Source: Jaltomata sinuosa
Taxonomy: Eukaryota; Streptophyta; Magnoliopsida; Solanales; Solanaceae
Assembly: GCA_003996215.1 (NCBI GenBank)
Contig: QJPP01000447.1
Coordinates: 62,001 to 126,000, forward strand
Length of the DNA stretch: 64,000 nt
Direction of reading: 5' to 3'
Shown: positions 46,770-56,514 of the stretch, one piece after another
Layout of the letters: each line of letters begins with the position of its first letter
Numbering within the stretch: position 1 is the stretch's first letter
Notes under the pieces: model-generated
What the model was told of the DNA's origin: nothing
The model's database searches: none
What the model saw: the letters and a program-made list of their open reading frames with translations, nothing else
Position numbers and translations under genes: made by a program

Positions 46770-47640
46770 ATCCAAGAGCATATCTATATCCAATATCGCG
46801 CGAGATGACAGAGTCTAACATTGAGGATATTTTCATTTGCATATTTATACTGCATATAGTTATGCTTCCTTATTATTATGCCAAGTCTGGCATTCAGCAT
46901 ATTTATATCCGATATCGCGTGAGATGGAGGAGTCTAATGTTGAGGATGTATTTGCTTCCTTATTATTATGCCAAGACTGGTATTCAGCATATTTATATCC
47001 GATATCACGTGAGATGGAGGAGTCTGACATTGATGATGTATTTGCTTCTTATTATTATGCCAAGACTGGCATTCAGCATATTTATATATGATATCGCGTG
47101 AGACGGAGGAGTCTAACGTTGAGAATATATTTGTTTCCTTATTATTATGCCAAGCCTGACATATTTATATCTGATATCATGTGATATGGAGGAGTCTAAT
47201 GTTGAGGATATTATTATTATTATGTCAAATCTGGCATCCAGCATATTTATATTCAACATCGCGTGAGACGGTGGAGTCTAACATTGAGGGTATATTTGCT
47301 CCTTTATTATGCCAAGTCTGGCATTCAGAGTATTTACATCCGATATCGGGTGAGACGGAGGAGTCTGACATTGAGGATGTATTTTCTTCCTTATTAATAT
47401 GCCAAGCCTGGCATATATATATCTGATATCACGTGAGATGGAGGAGTCGAACATTGAGGATATATTTGCTTCATTATTATTACTATGCCAAGTCTGACAT
47501 ATTTATATCTGATATCATGTGAGACAGCAGAGTCTAACGTTGAAGATATTATCATTATTATTATGCTAAGTCGGGCATCCAGCATATTTATATCCGATAT
47601 TGCATGAGATAGCGGAGTCTAACGTTGTGGATATTTATGC
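46770..47640 (+). repeat. Tandem array, ~10 units of 82-90 bp
   Basis: Using AGTCTAAC/AGTCTGAC as the anchor, units start at 46812, 46931, 47021, 47110, 47193, 47275, 47362, 47445, 47530 and 47616. Each unit holds GATATCGCGTGAGA, a TATTATTATGCCAAG stretch and GGCATTCAGCATATTTATAT. Spacing is 119 bp once, then 82-90 bp. The long frames over it exist because the unit length is often near a multiple of three, and they are not evidence of a gene. Confidence 0.85.
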
Positions 47641-47689
47641 ACCCTTATTTATTTGAGACAATGAAGTCTCACGCTAAAGTATGCGTATA

Positions 47690-48420
47690 CATTCAAAAGA
47701 ATCAATCACCAGAAGATGTAGCTATATTTGATCGTGTGGCAAAGGCCTTGTCACCCCTGATAATCAAATATTGCTTGTCATCGAGGTCAAAAGCATATAG
47801 TCTGAGGGATGTCTGTAGGATTCCATTCAAATCGGACGATAAACCAGATCTCCCAAAATTGGAAGGCCAAAGGTCATCTGTAAGCCACAAACAATGTCTG
47901 AAATTGGATAGTGTGCAAAATTGCCCAAAACTTTACAGACTAAGAGTTATCTGTAAGACACAACAATATCTAAAATCAGATAGTATGCAAGATCATCTGA
48001 AGATTGAAAGTTCAAGGGTAATGCATAAGTTGCGATAATATCCGCAATTGGATAAAGTGCAAGACTACTAAAAAATTGATAGTTCAAGGATTATCTATAA
48101 GCCACGACATATCCACGTTGATATTGTGCAGGACTACCCAAAGGCTACTAATTCAAGGGATATCTATAAGTCGTGTTATATCCAAGATCGTATAAAAGTG
48201 TTGGATTACCCAAAAACTGGCAATTCGAAGGACATCTATAAGCCACCTCTATCCAAAGTCGGATGATGTGCAAGATTACTCGAAGTTGACAAGTTAAAGG
48301 AATTTGTAAGCCGCCTCTATCCAAAGTCGGATGATATGCTAGATGACCCAAAGCCTGACAATTCAGGGAATATCTGATAGTCGCGTCGATACGGATGATG
48401 CACAAGATTTACCCTAAAGG
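47690..48420 (+). repeat. Second tandem array, ~70-76 bp units
   Basis: ATAAGCC-type anchors occur at about 47880, 47952, 48025, 48092, 48168, 48237 and 48307. Between them lie GGATAGTGTGCAAAATT-like and TTCAAGG words. The units are more diverged than those of the array before it. Confidence 0.7.
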
Positions 48421-49730
48421 CATATGCAAAGATTACTATCAATAGCCACGAAGGCTATCACGTTCAAGAGAACGCCGCAAACGATTACAAAGACTGTTAC
48501 ATTGCAAACAACCATGAAGGTCGTCATACTCAAAAACTGCCACAAAGGCAATCCTATCTGATAGCTATGAAGGCTATCACATTCTCGTCATAAAAGTTGC
48601 TATTTCCTAAGACAAAGATAGGAAAGGACAACATCTGCTTCAAAAGAGAAAATGGGAAAAATGAGGTACAAAGCTATATTTCTCTATTGAATTACTTTAT
48701 TACTAACAATTTTATTTCAAAATATTGCCGAGATAATTCAAGATGATGAAAATCTCAAATCAGAATGATAGGTACAAAGTGCGTCAAAAGGACGTCATAA
48801 CACGGGATTCGAACATAATCCCAGGGTGAGGTATGGCAAAGAAACTACCTCTCCAAATAGAATTATGTTATTACTAACCATTTTGTTTTGAGATGTTGTC
48901 GAGAGAATCTGAGAAGGATTAAATTCTCAAGGCAAAACCACAGGTGCGAACTACACCAAAAAGGATGCATCACAATGTGGAACTTTTTCGTAGCAGCGAA
49001 CTGGGGCATAGTCCGAAGAGGGATATCAAACTCTTTGGACGCGAGCTGAGGAACGACTTTCCACCGCCATCAAACCACACCCCTGTCAGAAGGTATGTGG
49101 GTATTTCCTATCTTTGGGGTCTTAGTTTCGCATCTAGGGCATTTTTTGAACTCACGCTGGAACCAATATTCCTTCTTTTCAAATCTGGATGACGATACAC
49201 CTCGAGCTTTGGAAATTATATCCAGGTAAAATCTTACTTATGGATGTGAAGTGCACCACATTCATAGTTGAGAGGTTACAAACCTATTTTCTATAGCTCA
49301 AATTATTCATCACTCATCCCTAGCCAAAGGTTGTCTTAACATAAAGATTACCTTTTCTACCGATTGAGTCGAACTACAAGCAGCCTGATTCTCGGAGTCT
49401 TGGGATATGTAGGCAGGCTCTATGTTGAAAACTCGACTGCATTCCAAACTCTCCCCCCCCCAATCCTCTTAATCCCCAGCTTTCTGGTCTTTCGTACTCT
49501 GAGACCAGAATAGTTTGGAATTCTTTCAAAATTGTGCGTAAAATCAAGCATCTCGAACTACAAGTGGCCTGAATTCTCATGTAACCTGAGATATGTAGGA
49601 AACTTGATACCGGAGTTCATCCATGATTCCTTGAAATTCATGCTAAATCACTTTTCGAAGATGGATTTGTGGTCAGATAAAATTGAGAACGTCAATTCCC
49701 TTTGCCTAGGGTTCCTTACATCTACCCTAC
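48421..49730 (+). other. 3' non-coding region of the Tat-lineage element, last part
   Basis: An imperfect repeat of about 190 bp is seen (TTACTTTATTACTAACAATTTTATTTC near 48700, and TTATTACTAACCATTTTGTTTTGAG near 48875, each followed by a GCCGAGA/GTCGAGA word). A CCAAGG/AGGCTATCAC repeat lies at 48445-48590. Decayed GAGATATGTAGG modules are at 49400-49600. No gene is supported. Confidence 0.5.
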
Positions 49731-49747
49731 CCAAAGGGAGGGGCAGT
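49731..49747 (+). promoter_or_regulatory. Polypurine tract of the Tat-lineage element
   Basis: AAAGGGAGGGGCAGT directly precedes the right LTR, the expected primer site for plus-strand synthesis in this lineage. Confidence 0.85.
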
Positions 49748-49851
49748 TGTTGCCACCCAATTTTTACCCTCCACATTACGAATTAATCTTGAGCCTTTGA
49801 ATTTTTAAAATAATTTTTGAAATAGTTGTTTTTGTAAAAAAGGATAAAATA
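49748..49851 (+). repeat. 3' LTR of the Tat-lineage element
   Basis: 104 bp, TGTTGCCACCC to GGATAAAATA, followed by CCACC, the second target duplication. Confidence 0.88.
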
Positions 49852-50204
49852 CCACCGACTTCAAGGACGCATTGGTCACCACCATTCGGGGTGTCCAAGT
49901 GAGCTTCAACCCCGAGATCATCAATTCAATGTACAACCTTCTGAATGTTGATAATAAGGTTTATATTACAAAAGCAAAAGCAGACGGACACCAGTGGTTG
50001 GTTGACAAGGTGCACGATGGGGTGACTCCGAATTGGTTGACTTTGCAAAAGAGGGTTGATTCACATGAGTTCACTGCAGAAGCCAAATTTTGGCTTTCGA
50101 TTATCTGTGCGAGGATCGTATCATCCTCTCATGACACTGATGTGACCCCTGACCGAGCATTGATGGTTGCAGCCCTTATTGATGGCATAGATGTGAATGT
50201 TGGG
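49852..50204 (+). pseudogene. Plant transposon protein gene fragment, C-terminal half
   Basis: This resumes the frame cut at 39366. With one CCACC copy removed, the codons for LTT are followed by DFKDALVTTIRGVQVSFNP. The frame continues through GHQWLVDKVHDGVTPNW, AEAKFWLSIICARIV and SSHDTDVTPDRALMVAALID to NVG, open across the whole segment (49872-50204). It is well preserved compared with 53247-52903 in copy D. At 50204 it is joined, in the opposite sense, to the polypurine end of copy D. Confidence 0.75.
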
Positions 50205-51980
50205 CTCCCCAAACTTGAACTATTGCTTGTCCTCAAGCAACTAAGAATTCTAACTCAAGAGGCACACAACACAAGTTCAATGACAATGCCATAAGCCAAG
50301 GAAAGCCTATTTCAAGCACCAAGCATGAACTTCGGTTGGTACTAATGATTAGTCAATCACACGATAACTTAATCTAAGATTCTCCTCTATTCAAAACACA
50401 ATTCAAGGATGCAATGGAACTATAAGAACAACTAGGTGACAACAACCAATCTTCAAGATGTGACTCAAACCACTAGCTTACCAAACATGCTCTTTTGACT
50501 CATTTTTTGGAGTTTATCAATGTCACCAACTATCCTAATTCCCATGACCTCACAAGAACAAAAGTCCCAAAAACACATTTTTATGTACAAAGACAATCAC
50601 AAGGGACAAATATAAAAACACTCACACTCACAAGGAAGTTCAAGTGCTAACAAGTATCAACCATAGGCTTGCCCTTATTTTCATTTGCCACTAGCTCAAG
50701 AACAATCGGTTGCAGATCTCAAAGGGCTTTTCTAAGATTGTAATGTAGGCTCAGGGAAGGGTAGGATTCACATTTGGATTCAAGTGACTACATCCTCCTC
50801 AAACTCTACACAACTTTTCAATTCAAAACCAAGGCCATTCCTTTCATTTTCATTCAACACGCGGCACCATTTCACTTCTTTTTATTTGAAGCCCCAATTA
50901 TTATCATTTTCTTCACCTTGGAGGATTTTCTTTCTTTCTTTTCCTCTTTGCTTTTCATTTTGCTTTCTTTCTTCCTTCTTTTTGGCGATTCTTATTAAGC
51001 AACAAACCATGATTTACTCATTTAGCACTCCTCTAAGGCACCTTTATCAACCTCCAAACTTAGGCTTTTAGCCTCGATTTCACACTTGTGGAGTTCAAGG
51101 AGGGAGGGGTTCAAGAGAGGGATTCATTGTCAAAATAGTTCAAGGCTTGTAACGAGGTTGCCAAAGAAGAGGTGTTAGGATCAAGAGGGGTGACTAATGA
51201 TTCAATTTAAGTGCAATGGTGGCTTTTAAGGCTAAGTAGGCTTCAATAATCACAAAGAAGTCTAAGATCCTTTCTCCAACCAAGAGTAATCAAGACTAGC
51301 ATTAACGACTAACCAGGCAAGTTCTAGTTAACACAAGCAAGCACAAGAATTATTCAACTAAACCTCACCATACATGGCATGCAAATCATTCAAGAAGGAT
51401 AGATTTTACTTCTTAAACAAGAACAAAGAGGAGCCAATCTATATTATCACCGCTAATGAGCTAAGAGTCACAAAAAGATCAAAGGGGTTGTCACAAACAT
51501 CATTCTTCGCCATGCATTTTTCATAAAATTTTTGAAAGGGTATGCTTATTTCACTTAGCATGCAAGACTACTTCATTAGTACCAAACAAGTCAATCACAA
51601 CCAAAACCTCAAAAGATGATTATTTACCCTTAAGAATGACGTCACTCAGTCCGTCATTGGGCAAATTCATCTATCTAAATTGGTATGGCTACACAATGTG
51701 GATTAATCCAACCATCACAATCAACAGGCAAATGCAATTCGCACATGTCAAAGAGTGGGTTGCACTTGCAATGCACAGGCCAAATAGTGGGCATGTGCGA
51801 AGCTCGTGCACTGCGCATGTTGACATGTGTGATTCTGTGTTCCTAGCTCTGACAAGTTCTAATTAGCCTAATGGGTACTCAGACTTCCCATGGCTCACAA
51901 CAACAAACACATCAACTACAAAATAACAAAATAAGCTAAAAAGAAAACTAACTAGCAAAACCATCAACTTCTTCCACAGC
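50205..51980 (-). mobile_element. Athila-like copy D, polypurine tract and 3' non-coding region
   Basis: The polypurine tract (CAAGTTTGGGG on the minus strand) is at 50207-50217, but the LTR that should follow it is gone. The next 1.4 kb is a diverged relative of copy C: CTTGAACTATTGCTTGTCCT is shared with 34995, and AAACTTAGGCTTTTAGCCT with 38284. A CpG-rich cluster with GCACATG/CATGTGCG words lies at 51733-51830, outside any recognised LTR. The 60-95 codon plus-strand frames at 50774-51071 are low-complexity TTC/TTT tracts. Confidence 0.7.
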
Positions 51981-51984
51981 AACA

Positions 51985-52120
51985 CTAATGCCCGACAAGG
52001 GCATAAATCCACAAAACACACCCGATAAGGGCACACAAATATCTAAACAAACAAAACAAGCTCGACAAGGGCACAATAATATAAAAAATGACAAAATAAG
52101 CCCGACGAGGGCACAATAAT
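51985..52120 (-). repeat. Four-copy hairpin motif array
   Basis: GTGCCCTTGTCGGGC and variants recur on the minus strand at 51991, 52021, 52061 and 52101 (spacing 30, 40, 40 bp). Each GCCC-TTGTC-GGGC can form a short stem-loop. Two copies carry a substitution within the motif. The array lies just beyond the stop of the transposon-protein gene. Confidence 0.75.
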
Positions 52121-52245
52121 ATCCAAAAGTAAAGCAAGCTAAGCTAGATAGAGTGCGGTCCAACACGCCACCCCCAACTAAGATAGGGCAGTGCCCTCAC
52201 TTCATCAAAATAAGAAATAAGTTTGAAGGGACTCCCTGAGGTGTA

Positions 52246-53570
52246 TCAATTTGAACTGGAGGAAGAGGTAAACTCAAGTATCTCCTCATCCTTATCATCA
52301 TCATCCTCGGGTTTACCCGATCCACAGAAGGACTTCAACCTATCCATCATCTTGTTCAAGAACTTTCTCTTCTTCTTCTCATGCTCGCTCAACTTCCTTT
52401 GGCGCTTTTCAACCTGTCCTTGCCTACGGCTCATGTGCTCTAAGCAGGTATTCATTGCACTCAGTCGCCCATTGATTAACTTCTTCTTAGTGGCCACTTT
52501 GGTAAGAGATGGAGGGGACTCACAACCTACGGGTGTGTCGGCTCCAGCTGAGCCAGTAGAGAATCCAGCCAATAACTGCTGAACATGTGCATCCACTCCC
52601 TGAATCTAACTAGAGAGGTGGCACATGAGATAGGGCCCAAACTGTAGTGGTACCACAGGATAAGATGATCCATATGCAACGGTGGAAGGACCAGTGGGCT
52701 CAGTCGAAGACTCGGGAAACTGTCTAAAAGATGGAGAAGTTATATCAATCTTTCTCTTCTTCTACTTTGCTTCTGGGGACCTTTTTAACAGCGGATGGAT
52801 CATTGTTGCTGGCTTCTTATCAATGTCATTCGGGTGTTTCAACACCCCTGCATCATAGCACAACTGGGTTACCAATAAGGGGAAGAAAAGGCTTTTCGAC
52901 CTTCACATAGCTACCTCCTCAATCTGAGCCATAATATGGATCCCAATATTCACATCTATGCCATCAATAAGGGCTACAACCATCAATGATCGGTCAGGGG
53001 TCACATCAGTGTCATGAGAGGATGGTACAATCCTCACACAGATAATAGAAAACCAAGATTTGGCTTCTATAGTGAACTCATATGAATCAACCCCCTTTTG
53101 CAAATTCAACCAATACGGAGTCACCCCATCGTGCAACTTGTCAACCAACCACTGGTGTCCATCTGCTTTTGCTTTTGCAATATAAACCTCATTATCAGCA
53201 TCCGAAAGGTTGTAAATTGCATTGATGATCACGGGGTTGAAGCTCACTTAGACACCCTGAACGGTGGTGACCAATGTGTCCTTGAAGTCGGTGGTCGAAG
53301 CATTGGCATAGAACTCTGTGACCACTATGTGATTTGCCTTGATAGATGGGGGGCAAAGCACATCCACTTATGCTCCACCAATATCTTATAGAATGACAGC
53401 ATTTTACCTTCAACTTTGTCTAAGTTGATTCCTTTCTCCCTAACAAAGGGCTTGGATAAGAGCTCATCATACGGACGCTCACATGATGCCGATAGAAATC
53501 TGTCCTGATCATAATTCTCCTCCATTTCCACATCCGAAACATGTTCAACTTCATTGTCACTACCGTTGGA
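52246..53570 (-). pseudogene. Plant transposon protein gene (gag-like) of copy D
   Basis: The minus-strand frame starts in an acidic segment (SDNEVEHVSDVEMEENYDQD, ~53560-53510). It continues with PFVREKGINLDKVEGKML and HKWMCFAP, then after a frameshift near 53330 with VSFNPVIINAIYNLSDADN, GHQWLVDKLHDGVTPYW and SSHDTDVTPDRSLMVVALID (53247-52910). After a stop come a Lys/Arg-rich linker and a C-terminal 116-codon frame (52596-52246) with a basic coiled segment (RRQGQVEKRQRKLSEHEKKK) and an acidic tail. The 'putative plant transposon protein' domain is common in Solanaceae. Here it occupies the gag position of a non-autonomous LTR element with no pol. Function is not established. Confidence 0.7.
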
Positions 53571-54690
53571 GGCCTTTTTTTATCAAAGTACCTACAAAAC
53601 AAACCATGTTAAAAGTTATTTGGGACAATTGAAACAATGTATTATGAAGCACTTAGGCCAAAGAAATAGCTGAAAGAAACTCCGAGGTGGACTGTGCGGA
53701 TCTACTATTTTGGCACTGCCAGGCATTCCTTCTTCACGTACGTGGCCATATGGCTGCGTTCAGAAGAGGAATTTTATTTTTCAAAAAAATTCTCCTTCGC
53801 CAATGCGGCCAGGTGACCGTAAACGCGAACGTCATCAGGTTTGTCCAGATCAATGCCTTTTTGAGGCATTTTCTCAAACACTTGGTAGGCACAATTCATT
53901 TAAGCAATTTATGCTCATTAGGCTTATGCTAATCACCTCATTCTTGCACTCTTGCACACACTTCACCCACCTCGATTAAAAGTTACCCAATAGTGTACTC
54001 AGGAAGTTAAATTCTGAAATCACCATTTTAACCTTTGATAACACAAAGAGTGGAAAAGGAGTAGAATTTATGACAATATTTAGAGCGGATGAGTCTCATA
54101 CCTAATGGATTGCACTTGTGAAACAATGAATGGAAGAACTTGATCGAATTATTATGTGCCAAAGGAGAGGAGTACTTTTGTTTTGAGAAGCAAAAATGTT
54201 CTAAGCCTTCTGATTTGTGAACGCTTTTAACTTACGTAAAACTAACTGGAAGAATTGCGTACGCGGGAAGTCTAGTGCATTTGCGATAGCCTGATGTTTG
54301 ACTGGCCTTCGTGTTCATGGCCGGTCCACCGCATTAGCGAAGAAGACTCGTTGGACCAGATTTTCATATTTTTCTGCAGATTACTATTTGTGATGTGCGA
54401 CATCAGGTGCGATAGGAACTTTGTGAGGTAAGAAATGCACCAATTCTGCACATGCCAAGATTTTTTATCAGTTCACTATTTGCTTGTGCAATGGCATGTG
54501 CGATGGGCACGCTTCCAGGTGCGAAAAGCATGTTTTTCAGAGGTATTTTGGGTGCTTCTCAACACTTGGTTCCTCTTCTCATTCCTTTGGACACCTAAAG
54601 ATAGACCAAAAAAAAAGTGATGTAAAGCATAAAAATGATCGATTGCCTCCCATCAAGCGCACAATTTAACATCGCAGTGCGATGCAAGCT
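53571..54690 (-). other. Internal non-coding region of copy D
   Basis: No gene is supported. Two CpG-rich near-palindrome clusters occur: 53700-53845 (ACGTACGTGG, CGCCAATGCGGC, AAACGCGAACG) and 54230-54530 (CGTACGCGGG, TTGCGATAGC, GATGTGCGACATC, GGTGCGATAGG). They resemble the clusters of the LTRs but sit inside the element. AAGCGCACAATTTAACATCG near 54655 is a short stretch between the leader frame and this region. Confidence 0.5.
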
Positions 54691-54693
54691 ACC

Positions 54694-55059
54694 TCACCAC
54701 TTGGATCTCCACTTCAAAGATTTGAACCTTCGACCCAAACTTAAATTGAACTTCCGGTGATAATACTGGGGTGAAGGTTTGAGCATGAGAAGGTCATTCT
54801 CTTGATTTCGCATTTTGCACTTTTTAGCCTTCATGCGAGGAAGGTTTCTTTGCCTTCTTTCCATGACAAACCTAAAACCGGATAAACCTTCATCCATCCT
54901 CCTTCCAAGGTCTTCCAAAATCTTGATTACTTTGACTTTTGTCCATTCAATCAAACTTAAGGTCGAAAAATGGTTGGAGGGGGATTCGGGTGTCTCAACC
55001 TTCAAGCTTGCCTCATTCATAACATCCTCACTTTGAGATGCCATGGAATCATTCAACAC
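54694..55059 (-). CDS. Small basic leader ORF of copy D
   Basis: A 121-codon frame opens MLNDSMASQSEDVMNEASLK; the second Met (MASQSEDV) is an alternative start. It continues with IEWTKVKVIKILEDLGRRMD and ends in a very basic tail (GRRFKSLKWRSKW). The frame is intact, although everything around it is broken. It lies about 90 bp inside the primer site and ahead of the transposon-protein gene, so it would be the first frame on the element's RNA. I recall similar short Lys/Arg-rich frames near the primer sites of Solanaceae Athila-like elements, but no function. Chance survival of a short frame is possible. Confidence 0.45.
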   Translation of the reverse strand: MLNDSMASQSEDVMNEASLKVETPESPSNHFSTLSLIEWTKVKVIKILEDLGRRMDEGLSGFRFVMERRQRNLPRMKAKKCKMRNQENDLLMLKPSPQYYHRKFNLSLGRRFKSLKWRSKW

Positions 55060-55151
55060 AACAAAAATAAAAAAGATAAAAACAACTATTCACAAATTTG
55101 AACTAGAGTAAGTAAACTCAAATTCTAAACTAACTCAATATGCCAAATTGT

Positions 55152-55169
55152 TCCCCGGTAACAGCGCCA
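55152..55169 (-). promoter_or_regulatory. Primer binding site of copy D (tRNA-Asp type)
   Basis: The minus strand reads TGGCGCTGTTACCGGGGA, four bases from the LTR end. Athila/Calypso elements use a tRNA-Asp site close to TGGCGCCGTTGCCGGGGA, so two positions differ. This is the main reason for calling the TGATAA...TTATCA elements Athila-like. Confidence 0.85.
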
Positions 55170-55173
55170 TTTT

Positions 55174-56514
55174 TGATAACGCTCAAATACACTCTCCAAT
55201 GGAGGTGATTGCGATCATCAGAGCAAAACACATTTATATTCCTAACAGATGTTGGGGTCGTACCCACAGAGAACAATGTAGTTGCAATCGAGCTAATAAA
55301 GAATAAGAGCAACTTATTGGAGTTCAATGAACAAAAAGGGAAAAGATATCTATAAGAGGGGTTTTAACTAAAACTAAAGATAAAAGAAAATCAAATAAAA
55401 GATAGATTGATCAATAGCTTTCAGCTTGCTTTCGTCAAGCAAGGACAACAAGGGAGACTTGGGAATGGGAATTCGATTCACAAGAATTGCACCCAATTAA
55501 TACTTAGGTATTCTTGGTCATAGGTATACCTAACCGTCTCTCAACCGATCGAGCATATATCTCGTGTGTTCTTTCGAACCACCAAGAGTGAGCAATAACC
55601 AACCAAATCAACTTGGGTGAGTTGGCTATATCTAGCTCCAACTTTTAGAAGGGGGTTTCTGGCGAATTGAGCTATCTCTAGCCTCAATCTAGGATGGAAT
55701 CCCAAATCCCTACTATTGAATCTCCTCAAATTTTGGGTAATCCTTTCTCAAGCAAAAACCCAAATTTGAAAGCTAAGTCAATGTTTGCAACCATTAACTA
55801 TAAATTCAAGCATGGAGGATTCAATAGACCCAAATAATTAACCAAAAGCAAAATCTATATATGAATCAAATATCTAACAAGTATTATCTCTAATACAAAA
55901 CCCAAATCTCAAATCAACAATTACACCAATAAAATATCAATTAAGAACAAGAGTTGAAGAATGGAAACTAAGGATTTTACAATAAAGAGCATCCAAATCT
56001 TCACTCCTATGGTGTTGGTTGATGAACCTTCTCTCCATGCTTTTCCAAAAGTTGTGAGAATATTCAAAGAATAGCCAAAGATGCCTCCCAAAATGGCTGA
56101 GAAGTCTCTTATATAGATTGGGGTTTCCACAAAGGTGAAATTCTGAAACTGTCCAGGTACCTCCGCTTTCCTTCTTCGCCTATGCAGAAGGTTTGCCGCG
56201 TACGCGAAGTGTCTTTGTCTGGTTGACCTTTGTGTACGCGTTCAGTGCATCACATTCGTGGAGCTTTTCTTTAGTTGACCTCACGTTCGTGTGTGGGGCA
56301 CCGCATTCGCGAAGGCCTATGCCGCTGCCAGTCACTTGTTTCTCCGAATAGCTTCCTTTTGACTTATTTTCATGCGAATTCTTCCCGAATACTTCTAAAA
56401 CACAGAGACCTGGAAAATAGAAGTAATCCATTTCATTTACACTATTTTCCCACTTAATATTAGCAAAAGTATAAGATTAAGATCTCAATAAGTAGGTAGA
56501 ATACCAACTTATTA
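55174..56514 (-). repeat. Athila-like copy D, 5' LTR
   Basis: This is 1341 bp, ending GCGTTATCA next to the primer site. The outer end reads TAATAAGTTGG, one base off the TGATAAG of copies A and C. It shares scattered blocks with the LTRs of copies A-C (GTCGTACCCACAGAG, TCAATGTTTGCAACCA) but is otherwise strongly diverged, so it is a different subfamily. A minus-strand TATA box (CTATATAAG) is at 56108-56116. The CpG-rich cluster (CGCGTACGCGAA, CATTCGCGAAGG words) is at 56160-56335. CCTAT follows at 56515-56519. Confidence 0.8.

Larger units (their letters stand above)
39367..49851 (+). mobile_element. Tat-lineage LTR retrotransposon, non-autonomous
   Basis: This is a complete insertion of 10,485 bp. 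It has 103- and 104-bp LTRs (TGTTG...AACA/AATA) and a 5-bp duplication, CCACC, at 39362-39366 and 49852-49856. A primer site follows the left LTR and a polypurine tract precedes the right one. Gag, a decayed protease and the region before RT are present. RT, RNase H and most of integrase are missing. The 3' half is non-coding with several tandem arrays. The lineage call rests on the gag core, the repeated GAGATACGTAGG modules and the primer site, as in Tat/Ogre-type elements. Confidence 0.88.

Noticed and set aside
46634..47430. Open frames of 80-155 codons across the 85-bp array
   Set aside because: They arise from repeated units lacking stops in some frames. The protein text is a simple repeat with no known domain.
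46770..48420. Regularly spaced repeats that could be mistaken for a CRISPR-type array
   Set aside because: The whole unit repeats, with no variable spacers between constant repeats, and the setting is a plant retrotransposon 3' region.
50774..51071. Phe/Ser-rich plus-strand frames resembling membrane proteins
   Set aside because: They come from TTC/TTT tracts in Athila-like non-coding DNA. Copies A and C have the same region without the frame.
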